Below, piece after piece: positions 10,721 through 21,004 of a stretch of 64,000 nucleotides of DNA. How positions within the stretch are numbered: position 1 is the first letter of the stretch; the number at the start of each line of letters is the position of its first letter. The notes under the pieces were generated by a model, which was not told the origin of the DNA, searched no databases, and saw only the letters and a list, made by a program, of their open reading frames with translations. The position numbers and the translations under genes were made by a program. Source of the DNA: Anisodus tanguticus (taxonomy: Eukaryota > Streptophyta > Magnoliopsida > Solanales > Solanaceae); the NCBI GenBank assembly GCA_034509755.1, contig CM067561.1, positions 3,972,646 to 4,036,645 of the forward strand, written 5' to 3'.

Positions 10721-11629
10721 CGTCAGTTTGCTGTAATATGGTTCCACGTTATGCTGAATCTTCTGCCGATTCAAACTCTTGTGGACTGTGAATTGAAATG
10801 TCGTTCTTACAAGAGACGAAAATGTGATGCGACGTCTTTGCCGTCGGTTTGTCTTGTTGCCATCAATTTGCTGTAATAGATGGTTCCACGTCGGTTTGCT
10901 GTGTTGAAGTTCCCTGTGATTCGAAATAATATCCTTGTGCAGACATAATGGTTGGGGGCCTGTAGGTCAAGATGATGGTTTTGTATAGATGCAAAACAGG
11001 AACGTGATCCTTGTGGTGAGCCGTGATGCGAAAATTCTTTGTGAACTTGATCATAAGTGATGTGGCTTCCCTGCTTTTTTCAACCTGAAGAACCCGTACT
11101 CAAAAAAAAATTGTGAGTTTTGGGGAGGGGCGGTTGATTCGCGTTGACTTTGTAGCTTTGACTCTTGATACTTGCATGTCCTACTGATTCAAACCTGTAG
11201 CCCCGTTTGGTTCCCAGTCTTGGCTAGCCGTTAATAAAAACATTTGTTGAAAACAATTTGTTTATAAGAAAGTATGTGTATCAATAAAAAATTATGTCTA
11301 ACTCTAATGAAAATATTTGTTGAAAACAATTTGCTTATAAGAAAGTATGCATATATGTAAATGTTTGTTGAGTAGTGACATGCGGTGAAACAAAGCAAAC
11401 GTTTTATCCAAAATCCTTCTTCTGGCTGAAGACTTAGTTGGCCGACACTTTTCCATGTCTATCGGCGTCTTCTTGTAGTGAACCCTTAAAATTTTGCCTC
11501 AGTTTCCGATATGTGAGGATGATGCACTTTCGAATGGACAAATGAGTTTTGTGTGGGCTGTTTGCCTGACCTACCGAGGCGATCAGATGGGTGTATTTCG
11601 CTACATGCAAGATAAGGGAGAAAATTTTT
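10721..11629 (-). other. remaining 3' UTR of element E
   Basis: No coding sequence. It contains further decayed copies of the CGTCTTTGCCGTCGGTTTGCTGT phrase (to about 10900) and a 73-bp-spaced direct repeat of ATTTGTTGAAAACAATTTG (11242 and 11315). Otherwise unremarkable. Confidence 0.5.
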
Positions 11630-12110
11630 AAACGGTACGACCGAAGCTGATATAGACTGCCTACGTATCCTAACGAGGGAATCAGGTCATAACGTAGTTC
11701 GTTACAAACAAAGGGAATTGTAAGGTTTTCTAAAATATGGGACCGAAGTCAATGTCGCCGCCTACGTATCCCGCCGAGGGAATCAGGTCATAACGTAGTT
11801 CATGCGACGAAAGAGATTTATAAGGGTTTTCTAAAAATGGGACCGAAGCCGATGTAGCCGCCTACGTATTCCGCCGAGGGAATCAAGTCATAACGTAGTT
11901 CATGTGGCGAAAGAGATTTATAAGGGTTTTCTAAAAATGGGACCGAAGCCGATGTGGCCGCCTACATATCCCGCCGAGGGAATCAGGTCATAACGTAGTT
12001 AATGTTACAAGGAAAAAATGTGATTTTTTGGGAAATTTCTGTCTTAAAGAGACGAAACCCTATATGGGTTCTATGCGTATCCCGCCGAGGTAGCGCAACT
12101 TTTACAACAT
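11630..12110 (-). repeat. 100-bp tandem repeat in the 3' UTR of element E
   Basis: Four units share CCTACGTATCCCGCCGAGG...AATCAGGTCATAACGTAG. The phrase CCTACGTAT (or CCTACATAT) starts at 11660, 11761, 11861 and 11961, giving a period of 100-101 bp; a partial fifth unit with GCGTATCCCGCCGAGG is at about 12068-12085. Units differ at a few positions each. Tandem arrays in this place are a known feature of Tat/Ogre elements and a documented source of satellite DNA. Confidence 0.85.
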
Positions 12111-12124
12111 AGAAAAAAGTATTA

Positions 12125-12345
12125 CATAGAGAATAACAAATCCTAGATATGGTATCTCTTCACTGCATCTGCATTGATAGCTTTTGGCCATACTTTGCCG
12201 TCCATTTCAGCCAGGATTAGCGCTCCTTCAGGTAACACTTGGTGAACCATGTAAGGCCCTTCCCAGTTAGGTGTGAATTTTCCTTTAGATTCATCTTAAT
12301 GATCGTGTCTTTGATCTCGCGAAGCAGGGTGTTCCGCCAGTTTTA
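12125..12345 (-). pseudogene. C-terminal end of element E integrase
   Basis: Minus-strand translation gives FTPNWEGPYMVHQVLPEG followed by ALILAEMDGKVWPKAIN and a C-terminal NADAVKRY. This is the terminal segment of Ogre/Tat integrase, where the WEGPY motif is diagnostic. The segment just upstream (KLAEHPASRDQ) is in a shifted frame. Everything earlier in pol (protease, RT, RNase H, catalytic integrase core) is absent: beyond about 12345 the sequence becomes non-coding leader. It is the only coding trace showing that E was a gypsy element. Confidence 0.75.
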
Positions 12346-13205
12346 GTCAACGCAAATCAACCTTTGGGAAAACTAATTTAGGCAAAATAAACCTTCTGAA
12401 AAATGAAGAAAACCAAGTTAGTATAAGGCAGACAATTATTGCTTCAAATAATATGCATAGAGTGGAAGCAGCAAAAATAGCAAGCAGATTGTATGTAATT
12501 TAACATGTGTGGGGCCTCTCTTATGCCAGAGGTGGGCCTAAACGCCAAATATGCGAGATTATGAAAGATTGATCCAAGCCACTAAATTAGAATGTTTTCC
12601 GTTGAAAATAAAGGTTGAAATTTTCCAACTTTGACATGTCATGATTAGGTTTGGATCCGTCTATCATTACACGCTACACATAATATGCTGACTGGTCGTT
12701 GGGTTGCGAGACCCATCGACAATTTTGGTGGATTTCTTAAGTGTGGAGTCGATGCCAATGATCGACCCACCTAAGGTGTATGCATGCATGACCTAAGATA
12801 AGGGGTAGTATAGCTCTATCCTAAATTTTTTAAGATTTGGCTGACTAGACTCAAGGTTCCCGAGCGGACTACTCGAGTGAGAAGGCTACGCGGCCACCTG
12901 ATGGTCCGGACACTCCGCGCATATGTCAACTCTCCTTAAATTTTGGAAGTTTGAAAGAATTTTTTTGCGAGAGCGCGAAGCACACCTCTCGTGTATGTGT
13001 GATAGTGTCAATTTTCCGAAGTGGAAGAAATATGAGCGGAATGCCAATTTAAGGAAAACAGTAAAAGAAAGTAGCAATTAAAGCAGTTTAAAGCATACAA
13101 AAAAAATTCACAAATGAGACAATTTAAAACACTGGATCAAATAAGGAGAAAAATAAAGCGCAATAATAATTAACCTGGGTTTGCTATGGTTAAGAACCTG
13201 AAAGC
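12346..13205 (-). other. leader region of element E (no gag recognised)
   Basis: Lies between the PBS and the integrase fragment. No gag signature or zinc knuckle is visible in any frame; short frames such as 12886-13077 carry no known motif. Probably the untranslated leader directly joined to the end of pol by a deletion. Confidence 0.5.
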
Positions 13206-13223
13206 TCCCCAGTGGAGTCGCCA
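13206..13223 (-). other. primer binding site (tRNA-Arg type) of element E
   Basis: Minus strand TGGCGACTCCACTGGGGA directly follows the LTR end (...CGACAACA). Its complement TCCCCAGTGGAGTCGCCA fits the 3' end of a plant tRNA-Arg (T-arm, acceptor strand GGAGTCG, CCA). Ogre elements are known to use tRNA-Arg, which supports the family call. Confidence 0.7.
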
Positions 13224-16200
13224 TGTTGTCGCGCCCGTTTTTAACCCGCGGGTTTCGCGACGCGATGGGGTCGATTCCCTCTGGATTGGATACAAATGCT
13301 TGTTTGAGGAGTCGCCACCTAATTATTCTAAGGTGAATTAGGGCACCTAAATGTTAACTAAATCCTGCAATATAACTCCGGCTTTATGGTCTGCTAAACT
13401 AATGAGGTTCTGGGTAAGAGTCCTTTATTATCCTAAAGGGAAGGGTTAGGCATCCTTTAAGATCCGCTAATTTTCGATTATCCGGTCAAACTCAGGTTAA
13501 TTATTATGCTAAGGAAAATGCATGTTTAAAAATATAAAGTTAAAATGATGTTGTAAGTATTTAGTAAAAGGATGCATTTTGTACAAGTATGCATTTGTAT
13601 GGTATTAAAGAAAAATACATGTAAAGTTGAAAAAGTATGCATTTGTGACAATTAATAGTAAGGAGAAAAGCAAATTATTTATAATGCCAAAGAGGTAATT
13701 TTTGGAAATCATTTTGAGTTGCAAATTGAAAAAAGATAAATTTATTTGTACAATTAATAAAGTGAATAGAAGATGATCAAAGTTGTTTTGAAAATTTTGA
13801 ATATGCGTGACGAGCCTAAAAATAAATAAGCCAACGATGGGTTTCCAGTTTTAGACTACTATGTTAATTAATTCTAAGTCTACCTATTCTAAGCATTTCA
13901 ATAATTTAACAAGTACAATAAATAATATTACAATACAGAATAAAATAAAACTAAATTAAAGAAAGTAAAAATAACAACCAAATAAGTAATCTCCGAGGGG
14001 TATTTTGTCTTCTTTAACCGAGTCCCTTGCAAAGCTGTCAAGAACAAACGGTTAGAAAATAATTGAATATAAATATACTTCGGATTCGTATCCAAAACAG
14101 TAATTGTTTTTATTACGGAGGACTCAGACTTAAATTTTGAAAAGATCATTCCAATCACGTCGTGGTTGCGAACATATGACTCGTTGGTCATTTTAGTTGC
14201 CTTCCTACCGAACATGTTGGTCTCTCGAATGAAAAAAAAGGATTTAAGTTTCATCCTTGCCCGAAAGTTTTATTTCCGTCTTTCCAACTGTGGAGGCCTC
14301 AAATTCGACGGAAGTTTCATCGGCCAGTGTAGTATCGTGTTCAGATCAGCAAAATATACCATAAACAGGAAACTGAAACCGAGAAGAAAATTTCCGAAGG
14401 GGCGCGGCCTCAAATTAGATTTCATTGGCCTAAGTGTAGTATTTGTTCAAATCAGCAAAATATACCAAAAATAGCAAACTGAAACCGAGAGGCAATTTCC
14501 GAAGGGGCGCGGCCTCAAATTCAATTTCATTAGCCTAAGTGTAGTATTTGTTCAAATCAGTAAAACAGTAAGATATCCGTGTACGGATGTTTAAATTCCA
14601 AAAACAACAAACTGAAATCGAGAGGAAATTTCTGAAAGGGCGCGGCCTCAAATTCAATTTTATTGGCCTAAATGTAGTATTTGTTCAAATCAGTAAAACA
14701 GTAAGATATCCGTGTACTGATGTTTAAATGCCAAAAACAGCAAACTGAAACCGAGAGGCAATTTCCGAAGGGGTGCGGCCTCAAATTCAATTTCATTGGT
14801 CTAAATGTAGTATTTGTTTAAATCAGTAAAACAGTAAGATATCCATGTACGGATGTTTAAATGCCAAAAACCAACAGTTCGCAATTAAAAATGTCCAATC
14901 CGAATTCTAAAATTTTTTAACCGAAGCAGAACTTGAAATGCTCCTGAAAATTCGACATGAGTCATGAAATTTGACCCGCCCCGGATTTCGACAAAACAAT
15001 AGAGAAAATTAGGTAATCGACCCAGTTCTGAAAAACAGACTCGGATAGATGACCCGGATTTCGGGTCGACCCGACCCGACCCGAAAAATGTAACCCGAAA
15101 CAGCGGTGATCGGAATCAAATTTTGGATTTTCAGATAACCAACAACAAGACATTAAACACAAAATTTGGAAAAACTTTACTTGAACCGGGTGGACCCGAC
15201 TCAAATTAGGGGGTCTCGATCCGAATCAAAATTTTCACCAATTTCAGATAACCAACATGATATAAAACACATAAATATGGTTCTTACCCCAAACCGGATC
15301 GACCTGACCCGAACAGTGACCCAAATCGGAGACCCAAAAACAGTGAAGAACAAAACACAAAAAGCATATTTTTCGGATGGGGTTTACAGGACCCAATAGA
15401 AGTATCTAAAACCAAAGTTCAAGAATGAAACTCACCCCTTTTCCTTCCAATTATGGACGTGTTTTCGGACTTATTTCTTGAATAACAAGGAAGACGAATG
15501 CTAAAAATCAAGAACACAACAGATATATTTTCTTTTTTTTCTGGTTCCCCCTCTTGAAGAACAAAAAGAGGGGTTTTATAGGTGGAATCGGACCCCCCAA
15601 TGTCTAACCCATACCCCTTTTAAATTGAGTTTGAATTTCAAAAACAAAGGAGCAGAAATCACGGATTTGAAGGGGATAGGGGTATGGGTCGAAGGGTTGA
15701 TGGTGTCAGCGTAACAGAGAGGGGTTGGTGGTAGTGTCAGGGGTCGATGGTGGCAGGGGTGAGGTGACCGACGACGTGAGTATGGGGTGTGGGGTCGGGG
15801 GTTGCGGCGATGGGATGAAAAGATGGGAGGGTTTTATTTTTAAAATTTTTAGGGTTGTGTTTGGTGGGTGAGGTATAAGGAAATGGGGGTATTGGGCTCG
15901 GGTTTGGGCTTCGGTTGCGGGTTTGAAAATGGGGGATTTCGGGTGGGCTGAAATGGGTTGTTTTTATTGTAGTGGGTTGAATAGAAATTGTTTTGGGGGG
16001 AAATGAAACGGGTTATGGGTTAAAAAATATAAAGGGGGTTTAATATTAAAAATGCTTTGAAGATAAAATGTAGATTATTTAAAATAAGATATAACGATGT
16101 GATAATAATAAAACATAATATTTGTGAAATGTTTAATGCTTAAAAAATGGAAAATGTGATGCCGTTTTGCGAAAACATAGAATATTAGGGTAAAATTATG

Positions 16201-16270
16201 ATTACGACTTAAAAAAGGCAAATAATAGGAAAACATGTGAATAATAATAATAATAAATAATGATATTGAA

Positions 16271-16311
<41 letters not shown>

Positions 16312-16386
16312 TTATTTTTGAGGTGTCCGAAAATATTTAAAATTGCAAATAAATTGGAAAAGACAGGATAAAATTGGGTGTTAACA
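13224..16386 (-). repeat. 5' LTR of element E, 3.16 kb
   Basis: Bounded by TGTTGTCGCGCC at 13224 and ...GGGTGTTAACA at 16386 on the plus strand, so the termini are TGTT...AACA. The PBS abuts its left edge. Its right 880 bp match the truncated 3' LTR. It holds a tandem-repeat block (14285-14880), a GACCC-rich stretch (about 15060-15085) and a TA microsatellite near 16276-16306. A multi-kilobase LTR is normal for Ogre and unusual for other plant elements. Reading frames inside (for example 13928-14254, 14962-15204) carry no recognisable domain. Confidence 0.75.
14285..14880 (-). repeat. imperfect tandem repeats inside the element E LTR
   Basis: The phrase GGGGCGCGGCCTCAAATT (or close variants) recurs near 14292, 14404, 14509, 14642 and 14775. 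The two last periods are 133 bp; the first two are shorter (about 105-110 bp) because they lack the segment with AAACAGTAAGATATCCGTG. Units end in GTTTAAATGCCAAAAACAGC. Confidence 0.7.
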
Positions 16387-17061
16387 GTACCCTTACCCTT
16401 GTTACCCTTACTAGAAGAAGCACACTTACCCTTACCCTTACCCTTACCCTTAACCATACGTCCAAAGCGTTCCATTATTAATTATGTAAATAAATAATTA
16501 AAGTAAATGAAATTAAGTGTGATAATAAAAATTAAGTAACAATAATAATTTAAAGAAGGAACGAAGGTACCAAATGCCGACGTAACGTCGACGTGTAATA
16601 GAGGTTGAAAATTGAAACTTTGTTCGATGGATGATCCTCAAACTAGTTGCCAACTTCACTCCCAATTTTTTAACTTTGATATAAATGAGCAAAAAAAATA
16701 TAATATTTAGTATGCAATGTAGAATTGTAGCGAGGTAAATTGAGAGATTATAGGAAGATTAGTGAGAAAAATGAAGAAGAAAATGAGGTATTTATAATTG
16801 AGAAATATGGTTGAAGTGTAAATATATTAACTTAGGGGTTAAAAATAAACATTAAGGGTAGCGGATTTATCGGGCGGGGGGGTGGGGAATGGCCGTTATA
16901 GCCGTTGCACAACGCCAAAATCGAATTTTGGTTGTTGTTGCAATGGTTATTTTTGCAAAGGGGGAGGGGGCCTGGCGGGGCGGGACGTGGTTGGGACGGG
17001 GTCAGGTTGGGATCGGGGAGGGACGGGCCGGGTTGGGATCGGTCCGACCCATCCCACTGGA
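16387..17061 (-). pseudogene. 5' part of a probable hAT-type transposon gene, cut by element E
   Basis: A minus-strand ATG at 16475 opens MERFGRMVKGKGKGKGKCAS, a Lys-Gly-rich basic start, and the frame then runs directly into the LTR of E at 16386, so only about 30 codons remain. Upstream is a promoter-like region: TATAAATA at 16788-16795, a pyrimidine-rich leader, then GC-rich repeats of the GGGACGGG type and a possible terminus CAGTGGGATGGGTCGG near 17046-17061. In plants this combination resembles the 5' ends of hAT elements coding for BED-finger transposases, but no transposase domain survives, so the assignment is an inference. Confidence 0.35.
16788..16795 (-). promoter_or_regulatory. 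TATA box of the hAT-like gene remnant
   Basis: Minus-strand CAATTATAAATACCTC lies about 310 bp upstream of the ATG at 16475 and is followed by a pyrimidine-rich leader typical of plant 5' UTRs. Confidence 0.4.
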
Positions 17062-17076
17062 CAGCCGTAGTATAAT

Positions 17077-18870
17077 ATGGAGAGGAAGGAGACAAAGTTT
17101 GCGGTTACGGCGGTGAAATCGTTGGCTTTTGAACGGTTGTATGTAGAATTAAAGGAGAAATTGGGGGATTGGAAGTTGTACAGACTAGCCAAGGCGAGGG
17201 AGATGAGGGCCCGTGACTTGGATCACGTGAGGTGCATCAAGGGTGAGGACGACAAAGTACTGGTGGAGGACGCGCATATTAGGCGGAGGTGGCAGTCTTA
17301 CTTCCAGAAACTCTTGAACGAAAAAGGAGATAGAGACATCGTGCTGGGAGATCTAGAGCAATATGGTAGGTACCGAGATTTTGGGTATTGTAGAAGCATT
17401 AATGTTGAGGAGGTTAAGGGTGTTGTTACCAGGATGTGCAGGGGGCGAGCGATCGGGCCAGATGAGATCCAGTTGAATTTTGGAAGAGTGCAGGCAGGGC
17501 AGGTTTGAAGTGGCTGACTGAGTTGTTTAACGTCATTTTTACGACGGAAAGAATGCCCGACAAATGGAGGTGGAGTACAATGATCCTGTTGTACAAGAAC
17601 AAAAGTGATATCCAGAGTTGCAACAACTATAGGGGTATCAAGCTGTTAAGCCACACTATGAAAGTTTGGGAATGGGTCGTAGAGATGAGGGTGAGAAGAG
17701 GCGTATCTATTTTCGAGAACCAATTTGGATTCATGTCGGGGCGTTCGACTACAGAAGCCATTCATCTTATTAGGAGGTTGGTGGAGCAGTATAGGGGGAG
17801 GAAGAGAGACGTACATATGGTTTTCATCGACCTCGAGAAGGCATACGACAAAGCTCCTAGAGAGGTTTTATAGAGATGTTTGGAAGTTAGAGGTGTACCT
17901 GTGTCGTACGCTAGGGCTATCAAGGATATGTATGATGGAGACAAGACTATGGTACGAACAGTGGGAGGAGACTCGAAGAACTTTCCAGTAATGATGGGGC
18001 TGCACCAGGGATCAGTTCTTAGCCCATTCTTATTTGCCTTGGTGATGGATGGACTGACGTGAAAAATTCAATAGGAGGTGCCATGATGTATGTTATTCAT
18101 AGATGACATAGTCCTGATTGATGAGACTCGCAACGGTGTGAACGCTAAGCTGGTGGTTTGAAGACAGACTCTGGAATGTAAAGGGTTCAGGCTGAATAGG
18201 ACCAAGACAGAATATTTGGAGTGCAAGTTCAGTATCGGGAGCGCCCTTGAACCAGACGTGGAGGTGAGGCTTGGTACTCAGGTCATTCTAAAAAAAGAAA
18301 GCTTCAAGTGCCTCGGGTTTATTATCCAAGAGGATTGAGAAATTGATGACGATGTCACACACCGTAATGAGGCAGGGTGGATGAAATGCAGGCTCGCATC
18401 TGGAGTCTTATGCGACAAAAAGGTGCCACCAAAACTTAAAGGCAAGTTCTATAGGGCGGTGGTTAGACCGACTATGTTTATGGGGTGGAGTGTTGGCCAG
18501 TCAAGACTTCTCACATCTAAAAGATGAAAGTTACGAAGATGAGGATGCTGAGATGGATGTGTGGGAATACAAAGAGGGATAGGATTAGAAATGATGATAT
18601 CCGGGACAGAATGGGAGTGGCCTCGGTGGAGGATAAGATGCGGGAAGCGAGGTTGAGATGGTTTGAGCATGTGCAGAGGAGAGACATAAATGCCCCAGTG
18701 TAGAGGTGTGAGAGGTTGGCTATGGACGGGTTCAGGAGGGGTAGAGGTAGGCCGAAGAAGTATTGGGGAGATTAGACGGGATATGGCGCAGATGCAACTT
18801 ATTGAGGACATGACCATAGATATGGGGTTGTGGAGGACACAGATTAGGATAGAAGAGTGGTAGGTAGTCG
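17077..18870 (+). pseudogene. RTE reverse transcriptase pseudogene
   Basis: Blocks in order: a linker with LYRLAKAREMRARDLDHV and RRRWQSYFQKLLN (17077-17508); RT fingers with IGPDEIQ, IPLYKNKSDIQ-like and NNYRGIKLLSH (to about 17660); ENQFGFMSGRSTTEAIH and MVFIDLEKAYDKAPREVL (palm, about 17718-17870); GVPVSYARAIKDMYDG and LHQGSVLSPFLFALVMD (17880-18060); the catalytic FIDD box (18097-18114, in place of the usual FADD-like motif); the thumb with EYLECKFS; and a C-terminal LRWMCGN..RGRPKKYWGD block (to about 18775). Stops interrupt at 17506, 17871, 18060 and later. It would copy element RNA into the genome at a nicked target. Confidence 0.85.
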
Positions 18871-19215
18871 AGCGCAGTCTTACTTACATTTGATAACTGG
18901 TAGTTGTAGTGTTATTATTGTAGGCTCACTTAGCCTATCATACTAATAGGCGCAATATTGCTTTATAGTCTCATGTAGTTTGATTTCTGCTGCTATTTGT
19001 CCTTTAGTGTACTTTTTATAGCTTATTTACCTACGCTAGTTACTGCTTACTTTTTCGAAATGCGCTATCATGGATTATTTACCTTTGATACCACCATTTT
19101 CATACTGCTTCAATTTTTTTTATGATTGGGTCTGATTGTTTCTCTTGCTTTGCTTTTGTTGTTGCTTTGCTTTTGTTGTTGCTTTGCTTGTGCTCTGTCT
19201 TGAGCCGAATGTCTC

Positions 19216-19321
19216 TCGGAAATAGCCGCTCTACCTACCAAGGTAAGGTAAGGTCTGTGTACACTCTACCCTCCCCAGACCTCACGTTGTGGGATTTCAC
19301 TGGGTATGTTGTTATATCTTT
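19216..19321 (+). repeat. 3' tail of the RTE LINE
   Basis: AAGGTAAGGTAAGGTCTGTG...TCCCCAGACCTCACG...TGGGATTTCACTGGG. This tail is shared in Solanaceae between RTE LINEs and the SINEs that borrow their reverse transcriptase, and is recognised by it. Confidence 0.8.
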
Positions 19322-20759
19322 TTAAAAGTAAGTTTATATATATTGTAAATCATATTTATGAGCAAAATTTCAAAATTCATACGTAGAACGAATCGATTTC
19401 TCTACATCATTGATTCCGCTAGGAAATAGATACCATCTACTTTCACTTTGCACATGTATTTATAGAAAACGTATAAATTAAACATCTTCAATTTAGTTTC
19501 CTTCTGTAAATGTCTTTTATTTTAGTACATTCAGGAACCTAGCAACGTGGCTAATATGCTAATAAGTGCGTAAACATTAAAGTCATCTAAATGTATAATT
19601 GCTAGATCGTTGACAATTATATAAATTTGTGATGGATTCTAACTCTTTTAAAGTCTTAATTTAGATAGGACTTCTCTAAACTTTTACATTTACTTGATTT
19701 GTACAAATTTTCTCGTGAACCATCTACCTATACTATATTTACCCAACAGATCTTCCTGGGAGAAATAACAAAGCCAAGAAAACGGAACTATCAATATAGA
19801 TTTTGTTTGATTTGTGTTGTTCTTTTTTGCACGACATTGAATGAAGTAAAATATTGATTAATTTAAAGTTACTTTTACATAATTCAAATAAGGAAATACT
19901 CATTTAATAATCATAATTTAATTTATTTCAAAAGTATTAAATATTAAGATAATAATTATATACCTTAAAGCTAATAATACGCAAAAAACTAATTTTCACG
20001 TAAGCATTTTTAAAGTCCATAAAAGTTGGTCAAGTAAGGATAGAATATATATATAAGATAAATTTTATTTGAATTTGACTCCTAAATATTAGGACTTTCT
20101 ACCTAGTTCAAATAGGAGGATTTAATAACCAATTTTTTTTTTTATGATTTTAAAGTTCCAAATATTAAAAAAAAAAATTAAATGACAATTTTATCTATTT
20201 TAGAGTCTTTAAATGAAGTACAACTAGATTTTGTGCACTAAATCCTTGATTATTTAAATTTTGTAATATAATATATTTGTATGAAACACTAATTTGTAGA
20301 GGTCAAATTTCTATCACTCTTCTATTTATTTTAGACATATGTTTCTTTTTTCTCTACAAATAATAACCACATTATTTTCAAAGTCCATGTTTGTGAATAA
20401 CTATCAAACGAGATACAAGGAATAATTTTAACCTTATTCTATTCAAATTTTGAATGTTAAAATATTGTCTTTTTACTTTGAACACAATAATCTAAATATA
20501 GCTATAAAAGGATAGCTACATTAGATGCATCAAACAAAATATTCGGGTTAATGTATGACATTATTTTGTCATATAAATAAATGCCACCACTATATTGATA
20601 TTCATTGTTATTTTAGGTAATTTGTTCGTTTTGTAGAGAATTTTTAATTTATTGACATGTGTAACACACGTACGTTGAAATTAGTAGATATAATAATATA
20701 AACGTTGAAGTTTGTGATCATCTCATTTAAAAGTTAAAGTTGTTAGAGAGTATTAAATT
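19322..20759. other. AT-rich intergenic stretch
   Basis: No coding sequence, RNA gene or complete repeat was recognised on either strand. It is AT-rich with short A and T runs, probably old decayed repeat DNA. The last 5 bases (20760-20764) are the target duplication of element B. Confidence 0.5.
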
Positions 20760-20764
20760 ATATT

Positions 20765-20959
20765 TGAAAGACAGAATAATTTCCCTCAAGGATTCCTTTC
20801 ATTATTCACAATATATATAGTTGTACAAGGTTGATTCCTAATATGGTACGAATCCTAACTTACCTTACAAAGGTTGATTCCTAATACAATTAGAATCCTA
20901 AGTTACCTTAAATATACATCTATCATAATTACAAAATATACGGAGAATATTCGCTAATA
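20765..20959 (-). repeat. 3' LTR of Copia B
   Basis: Plus strand TGAAAGACAGAATAA...ATTCGCTAATA. It is preceded on the left by the ATATT duplication and followed on the right by the complement of the PPT (CTCCCCCTCAGAC, 20960-20972). It contains the TATATATA box and the tandem phrase AAGGTTGATTCCTAATA. Confidence 0.9.
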
Positions 20960-20972
20960 CTCCCCCTCAGAC
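20960..20972 (-). other. polypurine tract of Copia B
   Basis: Minus strand GTCTGAGGGGGAG directly abuts the LTR start TATTAGCG, identical in layout to element C at 29799-29810. Confidence 0.8.
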
Positions 20973-21004
20973 GGAGCGGGAGGAGGCCGAACGCTAAGGC
21001 TGGA

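Larger units (their letters stand above)
8247..16386 (-). mobile_element. Ogre/Tat-like Ty3/gypsy element E, internally deleted
   Basis: Read on the minus strand: a long 5' LTR (16386-13224), a tRNA-Arg-type PBS (13223-13206), leader, only the C-terminal end of integrase (about 12345-12125), a long 3' UTR with two tandem arrays (12110-9290), PPT (9102-9087) and a 3' LTR cut short at 8247. The two LTR copies share about 840 bp of clearly homologous sequence (8247-9086 and about 15508-16386). Ogre/Tat elements normally exceed 10 kb with gag, protease, RT/RNase H and integrase; nearly all of that is missing, so E is non-autonomous or a deletion derivative. Confidence 0.8.
17070..19321 (+). mobile_element. 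RTE-type LINE, 5'-truncated
   Basis: Carries a reverse transcriptase on the plus strand and ends with the solanaceous RTE 3' tail at about 19216-19321 (GGTAAGGTCTGTGTACAC, CCCTCCCCAGACCTCACG, TGGGATTTCACTGGGTATG). The endonuclease domain expected upstream is missing, typical of 5' truncation during target-primed reverse transcription. Multiple stops and frameshifts make it inactive. Between the coding part and the tail (18870-19200) is the 3' UTR with a duplicated TTTTGTTGTTGCTTTGCT phrase (19146-19190). Confidence 0.9.

Noticed and set aside
16387..16460. Interstitial telomere (CCCTTA repeats)
   Set aside because: The plant telomere unit is CCCTAAA. Here the repeat is the antisense of Lys-Gly codons in a frame starting at 16475.
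19122..19325. Small membrane-protein-like ORF
   Set aside because: It lies in the 3' UTR and tail of the RTE LINE, and its Leu/Cys-rich start is the TTTTGTTGTTGCTTTGCT duplication.
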